Origin: a virus
DNA length: 28,074 nucleotides
Virus record (IMG/VR): IMGVR_UViG_3300036820_000632
Coordinates: 1 to 28,074 of that record
Direction: 5' to 3' (one strand)
In this document: piece after piece, positions 15,293-22,178 of the stretch
How the letters are laid out: each line of letters opens with the position of its first letter
Position numbering within the stretch: the first letter of the stretch is position 1
Position numbers and translations under genes: made by a program
Notes under the pieces: generated by a model
What the model saw: only the letters and a program-made list of their open reading frames with translations
The model's database searches: none
Told to the model about the DNA's origin: nothing

Positions 15293-15538
15293 ATGGATAA
15301 GACCACCATCCCCCTGAAAACCCCGATCGAACACAACGGGCAGCGGTTCACCGAAATCACCATCCTTCGGCGGCCGAAGACCAAGGACGTGCTCCGAAGC
15401 CGCAAGGGCAAGAGCGACGAAGAGGCGCAGCTCGCGCTGATCAGCAACCTCACCGAGATCGCCCCGGAGGTGTTTCAGGAAATGGACTACGCCGATTACG
15501 TCCGGGTCGCGGAGGCCGTCGCGGGTTTTTTATCCTGA
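15293..15538 (+). CDS. E: Tail assembly chaperone E
   Basis: 81 aa from ATG 15293; P2 E is 91. With its frameshifted partner it coats and chaperones the tape measure protein during tail assembly. 'TIPLKTPIEHNGQRFTEITILRRPKTKDVLRSRKG...EEAQLALISNLTEIAPEVFQEMDYADYVRVAEAVAGFL' is the standard gpE pattern ('l..Pi...G...teltlR.P...D......g......e..l.aa.tgl..e....ld..Dy..l...v..Fl'). The gene ends ...GGT TTT TTA TCC TGA, where T TTT TTA is a slippery heptamer for -1 frameshifting. An earlier in-frame start at 15230 lies in the hairpin region and is rejected. Confidence 0.93.
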   Translation: MDKTTIPLKTPIEHNGQRFTEITILRRPKTKDVLRSRKGKSDEEAQLALISNLTEIAPEVFQEMDYADYVRVAEAVAGFLS

Positions 15539-15678
15539 CCGAGGAAACTGCGCGCTCCCTCGTCATCGCGCTCGCGCATCACACCGGATGGGCGCTCGCC
15601 GAAATCAACGAAATGGACATCGCCGAACTATTGGATTGGGTGGACGCGCTGCCGCGTGAACAGCTGAGCCATGCCTGA
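15293..15678 (+). CDS. Tail assembly chaperone E+E' (programmed -1 frameshift product)
   Basis: Translation that slips back one base at 15526-15532 continues as ATC CTG ACC GAG ... to TGA at 15676-15678, giving a protein of about 128 aa (80 from E plus about 48). The E' part reads 'ILTEETARSLVIALAHHTGWALAEINEMDIAELLDWVDALPREQLSHA', which matches the P2-type E' pattern ('...W....i..m...el..w...l'). It has no start codon of its own, and its stop overlaps the tape measure ATG (ATGCCTGA at 15671-15678). P2 E+E' is 142 aa. Frameshifting of these genes is well known in tailed phages; that it happens here is inferred from the intact slippery site and the conserved E' frame. Confidence 0.88.
15526..15532 (+). 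other. Slippery heptamer T-TTT-TTA
   Basis: In the E frame the codons are GGT TTT TTA TCC TGA, so the seven bases TTTTTTA fit X-XXY-YYZ with both tRNAs able to re-pair in the -1 frame. It is the same heptamer as used by HIV-1 gag-pol. A possible stimulatory stem, CGAGG (15540-15544) with CCTCG (15558-15562), begins eight bases downstream. Confidence 0.88.
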
Positions 15679-17983
15679 ACGCACGCTCAAGGCATCGATC
15701 CTCGTTTCGGGCGAGGTCGGCGCGAAGATGCGCAGCAGCCTCGCTGGGGCGACGCGCGACACCAATCTATTCAGGGCCGCCCTTGACCGGCTGCAGCGCA
15801 CGAACGTCACCGCTGGCAGACTGGAAACCGGCATGACCGCCCTCCGCGCGCACCGGCAGCAGCTGAAGGCGGCCCAAACTGAATTGGCCGCGCTGCAGGC
15901 CCGCATGACGGCCGCCGTGCAGCCGCGTCCAGGCACCATTGGGCCCGACCGGCCCACGAAGCAGCTCCAGGCGGATTTCGAAAAGGCACGCCAGTCTTCC
16001 GAACGGCTCAAGAAAGCGATTCAGACTCAGGCTGAGACCCTGAAAAAAGACCGGGCTCAACTCCTCGCCGCAGGGGTGAATGTCCACCAACTGGCCTCCG
16101 AGCACGTGCGCCTGCAAGGCGAGTTGGACAAGACGCGTGCCCGGATGGAGCGCCTGGGGAAGCTACAATCAGCCATGAGCGCCGCGGGGAGCGCTTTTTC
16201 GAAACTGCGGAGCGATTTGACCAGGATTGGCATCGCAGCTGCGAGCGTCGGTGCATCTGGCTACGGGATCTTCCGTTTCGCCAAGGACTCCAGCGAGTTC
16301 AGCTTCAGCGCCTACCGTATGGCGCGCAGCCTCGGGATCGGCACGACGGCGCTCATGCAGATGCACTATGCTGGCATCAAGAGCGATGTCACCGTCCAGG
16401 ATCTGGACCAGGCGATGCTTCGTATGGTCCGGACCACGCTCCTCGCCAGGACCGGCTTGAGCATCTATGGGCGAGCGTTTCAGCGCCTCGGCATCGACGC
16501 TCTGTCGTATTCGAAGTCCTCGGTCTTCGAGCAGATGCGGATTTTGTCCGAGCGATTCAAGGATCTCCACGACCCCGAGGAACGCGGCCAGATCGGAATG
16601 CTTCTCTTCGGCCGCTACGCCGGCGCCAATATTGCCGATATGCTGGCCAAGGGGCCGGCGGCATGGCAGGCGATGCTGAAGGAAGGCATCACGTCAGGCT
16701 ATGCCCCGAATGGCCCGGAGATCATGGCCGCGATCACGGCTGCTGGCCGCATCCGGGATTTTGGTGCCCGCCTCCTCGGCTTTCGGTCTCAGCTCGGGAC
16801 CCAACTCCTGCCTGTGATCACGGGCGCGCTTGACCGGCTCGGCGCGTGGCTTGATGCGCACGGCACCGAGCTCGTCGGCTTTTTCAAATCCCTGTCGATG
16901 GCGGCCGTCGACGCCCTGCCGGCAATCGGGAAGGTCGCCGACGTCACGCTCCGGGTGGCGGCCACGGTCGCGCGACTCTTTGATTCAATGCCGCGCTGGG
17001 CGAAGTCCGTGACGGTAGTGTCCGCACTGATGGGGGGCGCCACACTGGTGCTCGGGGAGTTCGCGGTGCACTTGGTCGAGGGAGCGCTTGCGTTCAAGAA
17101 ACTCGGCGGAGCGGCCGTTAAAATGCTCGGCAGTGAGTCCGCGCTGGGCGGAATGTTCGGCACGCTGCGCACCGGCGCCCTGTCGCTCCTCGGGCCACTT
17201 ACGGCCATCGACTGGCCCATTCTCGCCATCGGAGCCGCCATCGCGGTTGCCGGCGTTCTGATCTACAAGTACTGGCGCCCGCTTGCCGCCTTTTTCAAAG
17301 GCTTTGGACAGGGGATTGCTGAGGCGCTGGGGCCGCTCTGGCCGCCGCTCCATGAACTCCTCGCGCTTGCCGGGAAGGTATTCTCGACCGTTTTCGGCTG
17401 GCTCAAGCCTGTCGACACAAGCGCGGCGGCGCTCGATCGTTGGGCAGCCGCCGGCCGTCGCGTCGGTAATGCGCTCGGCCTCATTTTGCTGCCGCTGCGC
17501 GAGATGGTTTGGCTCATGAATCAGGCGGCGGCGCTGACCGGTTTTGGTTCCACCGCGCCTGGCGTCGGCGGTGCGGCGGCCACCAAAGCGCCAGCGGGGC
17601 CCGGGAAGTCCAACAAGATCGCGTGGGTCATCCGCGAGCCATTCCTCGTGGCCGCGGCGCTGAGTTCTCTATTTCGCCACGCTGGACAACTTGGAAACAG
17701 CCGGCCGATCCAGCCGGTCGCCCCTTCATCGACCGGGTCCGACACCATGGATACCGCCGCCGCAGATGCGCAGCGTTTTGGAGCGCAGGCTCCCGGCGTG
17801 CGCATGCAATCGGCAGCTGCGGGGGGCAAACCGCTCACCGTCAGCTTCAACGCCCCCATCACCATCCACGCGGCGCCAGGGATGAACGTTGCCGATCTCG
17901 CGCGCGAGGTGGCCCGTCAGCTGAAAGCTCAGCAGGACGCGCTGAACCGCACGTTGCTGACCCAGGGGTACGCCTACTCGTGA
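15671..17983 (+). CDS. T: Tail tape measure protein (T)
   Basis: 770 aa; it sets tail length and is ejected with the DNA. Residues about 30-165 are predicted coiled coil (LDRLQRTN..., LEKARQSSERLKKAIQTQAETLKKD-like text) and contain the tape-measure phrase 'LLAAGVNVHQLASEHVRLQGEL'. Residues about 185-330 resemble the conserved P2 gpT region ('FRFAKDSSEFSFSAYRMARSLGIGTTALMQMHYAG'). Two hydrophobic segments, about 447-475 and 514-536 (WPILAIGAAIAVAGVLIYKYW), could insert in the host membrane. The C-terminus is 'INxAPGMNVADLAREVARQLKAQQDALNRTLL'-like, common in this family. The ATG overlaps the end of E', and the stop overlaps gpU (GTGA). P2 T is 815 aa, so a tail near P2 length is expected. Confidence 0.93.
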   Translation: MPERTLKASILVSGEVGAKMRSSLAGATRDTNLFRAALDRLQRTNVTAGRLETGMTALRAHRQQLKAAQTELAALQARMTAAVQPRPGTIGPDRPTKQLQADFEKARQSSERLKKAIQTQAETLKKDRAQLLAAGVNVHQLASEHVRLQGELDKTRARMERLGKLQSAMSAAGSAFSKLRSDLTRIGIAAASVGASGYGIFRFAKDSSEFSFSAYRMARSLGIGTTALMQMHYAGIKSDVTVQDLDQAMLRMVRTTLLARTGLSIYGRAFQRLGIDALSYSKSSVFEQMRILSERFKDLHDPEERGQIGMLLFGRYAGANIADMLAKGPAAWQAMLKEGITSGYAPNGPEIMAAITAAGRIRDFGARLLGFRSQLGTQLLPVITGALDRLGAWLDAHGTELVGFFKSLSMAAVDALPAIGKVADVTLRVAATVARLFDSMPRWAKSVTVVSALMGGATLVLGEFAVHLVEGALAFKKLGGAAVKMLGSESALGGMFGTLRTGALSLLGPLTAIDWPILAIGAAIAVAGVLIYKYWRPLAAFFKGFGQGIAEALGPLWPPLHELLALAGKVFSTVFGWLKPVDTSAAALDRWAAAGRRVGNALGLILLPLREMVWLMNQAAALTGFGSTAPGVGGAAATKAPAGPGKSNKIAWVIREPFLVAAALSSLFRHAGQLGNSRPIQPVAPSSTGSDTMDTAAADAQRFGAQAPGVRMQSAAAGGKPLTVSFNAPITIHAAPGMNVADLAREVARQLKAQQDALNRTLLTQGYAYS

Positions 17984-18588
17984 GCGCGCCGACCCTGCTC
18001 AAACTCGGGGCGTTCGTCTTCTCGATGGACACCGCAGCCTTCGAGGAATTCCAGCGCGTCACCGAATACCTCTGGCCGGCGCAAGACCGGATCGGCACCA
18101 CGCCCGCGCTGCAGTTTCTCGGCATGGCCGTGGAGACGATCTCGCTCCGCGGCTCCATCTACCCGCACTTCCGCGGCGGCCTGGGCCAAATTGACGGCAT
18201 GCGCGCCCAGGCTGGGCTCGGCACCCCTCTGCTCCTGGTTGACGCCTTGGGCAGCGTGAAGGGCTTCTGGTGTATCACCCGGGTGTTGGAGGGCCGGAAG
18301 TCATACTGGCCATCCGGCGCCCCCAAACAGATGGATTTCGAGCTCGAGTGCCACTATTACGGCCCGAACGGCACGGACACTCAGCCAGCTTCCTATCCTG
18401 TCGTCGGCGCCACCGTTGGTGGTGATTCCCCGATGACGTTCGTGCGCGCCCCATCGCCCGCGGCCGATGGCGCCGGATCGATAGCCACGAACCCAGCGGG
18501 CGCCCCCTACACGCCCGGCCGCATCGGCGCCGGCGGCGTTGGCCTTACGATCGATGCCGGCCCGCTCGAAATCTCCGTTGGCCTGTGA
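17980..18588 (+). CDS. U: Tail protein U
   Basis: 202 aa from GTG 17980 (GTGA overlap with the tape measure stop). The P2 GpU pattern is clear: 'LLKLGAFVFSMDTAAFEEFQRVTEYLWPAQDRIGTTPALQFLGMAVETISLRGSIYPHFRGGLGQIDGMRAQAGLGTPLLLVDALGSVKGFWCITRVLEGRKSY' followed by 'KQMDFELECHYYG'. P2 U is 159 aa; the extra C-terminal stretch of about 60 residues is Gly/Ala/Pro-rich (PSPAADGAGSIATNPAGAPYTPGRIG). The protein is needed for tail completion in P2. A longer frame from 17509 lies within the tape measure gene and is not real. Confidence 0.92.
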   Translation: MSAPTLLKLGAFVFSMDTAAFEEFQRVTEYLWPAQDRIGTTPALQFLGMAVETISLRGSIYPHFRGGLGQIDGMRAQAGLGTPLLLVDALGSVKGFWCITRVLEGRKSYWPSGAPKQMDFELECHYYGPNGTDTQPASYPVVGATVGGDSPMTFVRAPSPAADGAGSIATNPAGAPYTPGRIGAGGVGLTIDAGPLEISVGL

Positions 18589-18797
18589 ACCAGACCTACA
18601 TCACGCGAGATGGCGACACCCTGTCCTCCATCGCCTATGCCTATTACGGCTACTGCACCGGAATGGTTGAGGCGATCCTGGCTCTCCCGACGAACAAAGG
18701 CATCGCGATCTACGATGTGTTTCCGGCCGGTGTGACGGTCATCTTGCCGCCCGCCGCTGCCCAACCTCCAACCACACCAACCCAACTCTGGCAATGA
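18585..18797 (+). CDS. X: Tail protein X (LysM-like)
   Basis: 70 aa from GTG 18585 (GTGA overlap). P2 X is 67 aa. 'YITRDGDTLSSIAYAYYGYCTGMVEAILALPTNKGIAIYDVFPAGVTVILP' is the gpX pattern, a LysM-like fold that may bind peptidoglycan or hold the tail hub together. The order U-X-D is as in P2. The 3' end overlaps gpD (ATGA). The C-terminal 'AAAQPPTTPTQLWQ' is the usual flexible tail, with the final LW commonly seen in this family. Confidence 0.93.
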   Translation: MNQTYITRDGDTLSSIAYAYYGYCTGMVEAILALPTNKGIAIYDVFPAGVTVILPPAAAQPPTTPTQLWQ

Positions 18798-19870
18798 CAC
18801 CCGCTTATTCCATCTCGGTCGACGGCAACGCCATCAACTTCGGCGGCCGGCTCATCTCCATCCAGGTCACGGACGAATCTCCCGACCGGTATGTGGCTGA
18901 GACGTCTGACACCCTGGAGATTGTGCTGGACGACACACTTCCTTCTCGTCTCGCGTTGCCGCAGCGCGGGCGAGCGTTGAGCGTTAGCCTGGGATATAAG
19001 GAGACGGGATTGGTGGCGCTCCAAACGTTCATCGTAGACGAGGTGGAAATCCTCGGCCCTCCAGACCGGATGATCATCCGTGCTCAAACCAACCCGAAGA
19101 GTTCGGCCGACCAAGCCTATGCGTCCTTTGCCACGCACAAATCCCGCACCTTCCCGACCGGCAGCACCATTCAAGCCGTGGTCGCGCAGATTGCCAAAGA
19201 TCACTCCATGACGGGTGTGGTTAGTGCGAGCCTTGCAAGCATCCAACTCCCGCAGATCAACCAAGTGGATTCTCCGGACATGGACGTACTTTGGGATATT
19301 GCCCTAACGCATGATGCCGTAGTGAAGATCATTGGCGGTAAGCTTACTCTTCTCGATAGAGGGATTGGAATGTCGGCCACCGGCCAACAACTCCAGCAGG
19401 TCACCGTTACGCGCGCGCAACCCGGGCAAGCATTGGATCCAAAAGCGAACTACCTCACTTCGTGGCGCTGTCGGTTTAGCGACTTCATTCAATACGCCAC
19501 CGCCATCGCCCGATACTACGACCTCGACAAGGCGAAGTACGTCGAGGTGACAGCGGGCTCTGGCGCGGAGCCAATACTGCGGCTCACCAACACATCCCCC
19601 AACGCGAGTGAGGCTCAAGCCGCGGCGGCCGCGGCCCTGGCCGCATGCGACCGCCGCACAGCCGAAGTCACTTTAGGAATGCCTGGCAACGCGGCGATAG
19701 TGGCCGAAGGAACTGTTACGGTGCAGGGTATCCGTGACGGCATTGATGACACATGGTGCGTCATGAAGGTGATTCACACAATCGACCACGACGGCTTCCG
19801 GACCGAAATCAACGCCAACCGGCTTTCGTCTGATGCCCTAGAGGAAGCTGACGCCGACGAGGACGACTAA
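18794..19870 (+). CDS. D: Late control / tail hub protein D
   Basis: 358 aa; P2 D is 387. It is the baseplate hub (gp27-like) to which the spike V attaches. The family pattern starts 'AYSISVDGNAINFGGRLISIQVTDESPDRYVAETSDTLEIVLDD' and continues '...LPQRGRALSVSLGYKETGLVALQTFIVDEVEILGPPDRMIIRAQTNP', then 'KSRTFPTGSTIQAVVAQIAKDHSMTGVVSASLASIQLPQINQVDSPDMDVLWDIALTHDAVVKIIGGKLTLLDRG' and a C-terminal 'DDTWCVMKVIHTIDHDGFRTEINANR'. The base composition looks somewhat less GC-rich than the sheath and tube genes. The ATG overlaps the X stop; the gene ends directly before dyad copy 4. Confidence 0.93.
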   Translation: MTPAYSISVDGNAINFGGRLISIQVTDESPDRYVAETSDTLEIVLDDTLPSRLALPQRGRALSVSLGYKETGLVALQTFIVDEVEILGPPDRMIIRAQTNPKSSADQAYASFATHKSRTFPTGSTIQAVVAQIAKDHSMTGVVSASLASIQLPQINQVDSPDMDVLWDIALTHDAVVKIIGGKLTLLDRGIGMSATGQQLQQVTVTRAQPGQALDPKANYLTSWRCRFSDFIQYATAIARYYDLDKAKYVEVTAGSGAEPILRLTNTSPNASEAQAAAAAALAACDRRTAEVTLGMPGNAAIVAEGTVTVQGIRDGIDDTWCVMKVIHTIDHDGFRTEINANRLSSDALEEADADEDD

Positions 19871-19871
19871 A

Positions 19872-19897
19872 CCCAGCGCGGAAGCAGGCGCGCTGGG
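19872..19897. repeat. Dyad repeat copy 4 (gpD / gpW boundary)
   Basis: CCCAGCGCG-GAAGCAGG-CGCGCTGGG, perfect 9-bp arms, with one spacer base different from copies 2 and 3. It starts two bases after the gpD stop codon TAA. Confidence 0.9.
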
Positions 19898-19910
19898 AGT
19901 GGGTCGGCCG

Positions 19911-19929
19911 CGGGAATAAACTCCCGTGA
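19911..19929 (+). promoter_or_regulatory. Putative activated, leaderless promoter for the baseplate operon
   Basis: TAAACT (19917-19922) begins 32.5 bp from the dyad centre at 19884.5. The predicted +1 is 19929, which is the A of the gpW ATG, so the message would be leaderless. CGGGA (19911-19915) and TCCCG (19922-19926) flank an ATAAAC loop identical to that before the capsid gene. Promoter function is inferred. Confidence 0.5.
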
Positions 19930-20267
19930 TGCTCGGCACCGATCGAAACACCGGGAAGCCGCTCGCCGGCCTTGCGCACCTCTTCCAGTCCGTCACCGAC
20001 ATCCTCACCACTCCCCTTGGGAGCCGGGTCGAGCGACCCACGTACGGATCCGAGGTGTTCGATCTCATCGACTCCGACCTTACCCAGGCCGGCCTCGTTA
20101 ACCTCTATCATGCCGCCGCCTCAGCCCTCGCTGCTTGGGAGCCCCGTCTTCAGGTCACCCAGATTAAGGCACGGGTCGTTCAGGCCGGATCGGTCCTGAT
20201 CGACATCATCGGCATCTACCTGCCCGACGGGAAGCCCATCACGCTCCAGGGAATCGTGGTCTCCTGA
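19929..20267 (+). CDS. W: Baseplate wedge protein W (gp25-like)
   Basis: 112 aa from ATG 19929; a GTG three bases earlier is possible but the promoter geometry favours the ATG. P2 W is 115 aa. 'GTDRNTGKPLAGLAHLFQSVTDILTTPLGSRVERPTYGSEVFDLIDSDL' is the classic gpW/gp25 pattern ('G.d..tg..i.g..hl.Qsi.diL.TP.gsRv..r.yGs.l..liD.p'). It ends 'LQVTQIKARVVQAGSVLIDIIGIYLPDGKPITLQGIVV'. It starts sheath assembly at the baseplate. It is the first gene of the last transcription unit in the window and is coupled to gpJ (TGATG). Confidence 0.94.
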   Translation: MLGTDRNTGKPLAGLAHLFQSVTDILTTPLGSRVERPTYGSEVFDLIDSDLTQAGLVNLYHAAASALAAWEPRLQVTQIKARVVQAGSVLIDIIGIYLPDGKPITLQGIVVS

Positions 20268-21493
20268 TGCCGCTGCAATCCGTCATCAACCTGAGCAATG
20301 TCCCCGCCCCCCAGGTGGTGGAGGCGCTCTCGTACGAGACGATCCTGGCCCAGATGCTGGCGGAGTTTCAGGCGAACAACCCGACCTTCACCGCTCTCCT
20401 CGAGAGTGACCCGGCATACGCGATTCTCGAGACGGCCGCCTACCGGGAAATGCTTCTCCGCCAGCGCGTGAACTCCGCGGCCCTGGCAGTCATGGTCCAA
20501 TACGCGACCGGCTCCGACCTCGACAACCTGGCGGCCAACTTCGGCCTCGTTCGGGAAGGGACGCCGGCGTCAGCGACGATCGGGTCCGGGGACGCGGCCG
20601 TGGCGTTCATGGCTGCCACGGGCGGACAGGCTGGCAACGCGATCACGGTCACCTTCATCGCGGCGAACGGCCCCTTCGCCAACCTGGCCGTGAACGTCGT
20701 CGGGACAGCGATTTCCGTCATCCTGGGGTCAGACGTAAACGGCAGTCCAAACTCCACGGCCGCGCAGATCGCCGCCGCGGTGAACGGGACAGCCGCAGCT
20801 TCGGCGCTCGTCGTTGCGAGTTTGCCGGGCGCCGGGACATCGCTCGGCGCGGCCGCCGCGCTGACAACGCTTGCCGGCGGGGTCGACGAGACCGACCAAT
20901 CGCTCCAGAACCGAGTCCTCCTCGCGCCCGAGAGCTATACTTGCGCGGGCCCGAAAGGGCAATACGAGGCGCTGGCCATGGACGTCGCCGGCGTGGCGGA
21001 CGTAATGGTCCTGGGGAAGAACGACGACAACACCATCGCGGCGGGTACGGTCGTTCTCGTCGTCATGGGCTCCGCCGCCAATGGTGTACTGGCCGACCCC
21101 GATACCGCGACTGACGGCGAGGAAGGGGAGAGCCCGGTCCTTGCCGCGGTGCGCGCCGCCCTCAGCGCCGATGACGTCCGGCCGCTGAATGACACGGTCC
21201 ACGTCCAGGCCGCCGCCCAGGTCACCTTCGCGATCGTCGCCGAGATTTACACCTACGCCGGGCCCGACCCGACCACGGTTCTCGCGAATGCGCAGGCCGC
21301 CGCCCAAGCCTACGTCAACCAGCGCCAGGCCGTAGGCAGCTCGGTGCCACTGTCTGGGATTATCGCCGCTCTTTCGGTCGCCGGCGTGCAGCGGGTCGTG
21401 GTTTCCAGTCCTGCCACTGATACCGCCGTGACGAGCTACCAGTTCCCGTACTGCACGGGCATCACGCTCACCAATGGGGGAGTCGCCGCATGA
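20267..21493 (+). CDS. J: Baseplate assembly protein J with an inserted domain
   Basis: 408 aa; P2 J is 302. It is the baseplate wedge protein (gp6-like). Standard parts: 'EALSYETILAQMLAEFQANNPTFTALLESDPAYAILETAAYREMLLRQRVN', 'MVQYATGSDLDNLAANFGLVR', then, after an insert, 'ETDQSLQNRVLLAPESYTCAGPKGQYEALAMDVAGVADVMV' and the C-terminal 'PTTVLANAQAAAQAYVNQRQAVGSSVPLSGIIAALSVAGVQRVVVSSP'. The insert (about residues 106-206) has the same pattern as the extra domain in the sheath protein of this phage (AGN-I, AI-V-L, TAAQ, LAGG-D). It overlaps gpW at the start (TGATG) and gpI at the end (ATGA). Confidence 0.93.
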   Translation: MPLQSVINLSNVPAPQVVEALSYETILAQMLAEFQANNPTFTALLESDPAYAILETAAYREMLLRQRVNSAALAVMVQYATGSDLDNLAANFGLVREGTPASATIGSGDAAVAFMAATGGQAGNAITVTFIAANGPFANLAVNVVGTAISVILGSDVNGSPNSTAAQIAAAVNGTAAASALVVASLPGAGTSLGAAAALTTLAGGVDETDQSLQNRVLLAPESYTCAGPKGQYEALAMDVAGVADVMVLGKNDDNTIAAGTVVLVVMGSAANGVLADPDTATDGEEGESPVLAAVRAALSADDVRPLNDTVHVQAAAQVTFAIVAEIYTYAGPDPTTVLANAQAAAQAYVNQRQAVGSSVPLSGIIAALSVAGVQRVVVSSPATDTAVTSYQFPYCTGITLTNGGVAA

Positions 21494-22176
21494 GGTCGCT
21501 CCTGCCGCCCAGCGCCACCCCCTTCGAATCAGCGATGGAGGCCACGGTCGCGCGCATCGGCCGCGTGCCATCCAAGGTCATCAAGGAGGTCTGGAACCCC
21601 CAGACCTGTCCGCTCGCCGCGTTGCCCTGGCTGGCGCAGGCCCTGGGCGTAAGCCCATGGAATCCCCAATGGAGCGAAGCGCAGCAGCGCGCGGCTGTCG
21701 CCTCGAGCATCCAGGTCCACCGTGTAAAAGGAACCGTCGGCGCGCTCAAGCGCGCGCTGCAAGCCATCGGCTACGAGTGCGAGATCGACGAGGCCACCGG
21801 TGAGGCCTTCACCTTCCGCGTCCTCATCGACGCCAGCACCTACGGCCTGACGGACGAATCGGTCTATGACGACGCCACCGCCATCGCCCTCGAGGCGAAG
21901 CCGGCCCGTTCCTACCTGGCCGGCGTGGACGGCCTCCTGCAGTCGGACGGCGAGCCGTGCCTGACGGGCGCCACGATCGGAGGCGCCGATACCTATGTGC
22001 TGCCCGACCTGACGGTCGCCGGAGTGGATCCCGATGGAACCATTTACGCGGGCGGCGCCCAGGGCCTCTCGCTCGGGATCACGCTCGCTCCCGCGTTCCA
22101 GACCAGCACTCCGGCCCAAACTGGCGGAATTTTTGCCGGCGGGGCCATCGGACTTTCGCTCGCGATCACGCTCTGA
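21490..22176 (+). CDS. I: Tail protein I with an extended C-terminus
   Basis: 228 aa; P2 I is 176. 'SLLPPSATPFESAMEATVARIGRVPSKVIKEVWNPQTCPLAALPWLAQALGVSPWNPQWSEAQQRAAVASSIQVHRVKGTVGALKRALQAIG' is the family core (baseplate wedge, links to the fibre). After 'RSYL', residues about 155-228 are a Gly/Ala-rich extension in which 'GGAQGLSLGITL' and 'GGAIGLSLAITL' repeat near the end, plus 'TIGGADTYVLPDLTV'. This probably reaches out to the fibres. GGGGGAG seven bases before the ATG is a good Shine-Dalgarno site. The ATG overlaps the gpJ stop. Confidence 0.92.
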   Translation: MRSLLPPSATPFESAMEATVARIGRVPSKVIKEVWNPQTCPLAALPWLAQALGVSPWNPQWSEAQQRAAVASSIQVHRVKGTVGALKRALQAIGYECEIDEATGEAFTFRVLIDASTYGLTDESVYDDATAIALEAKPARSYLAGVDGLLQSDGEPCLTGATIGGADTYVLPDLTVAGVDPDGTIYAGGAQGLSLGITLAPAFQTSTPAQTGGIFAGGAIGLSLAITL

Positions 22177-22178
22177 TC

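Noticed and set aside
17509-17979. Longer start for gpU
   Set aside because: It lies inside the tape measure gene and reads as Arg/Gly-rich noise until GTG 17980.
21957-22178. Longer start for the first fibre protein
   Set aside because: The added 74 residues are an Arg-rich shadow of gpI; the ATG at 22179 begins the standard collar domain.
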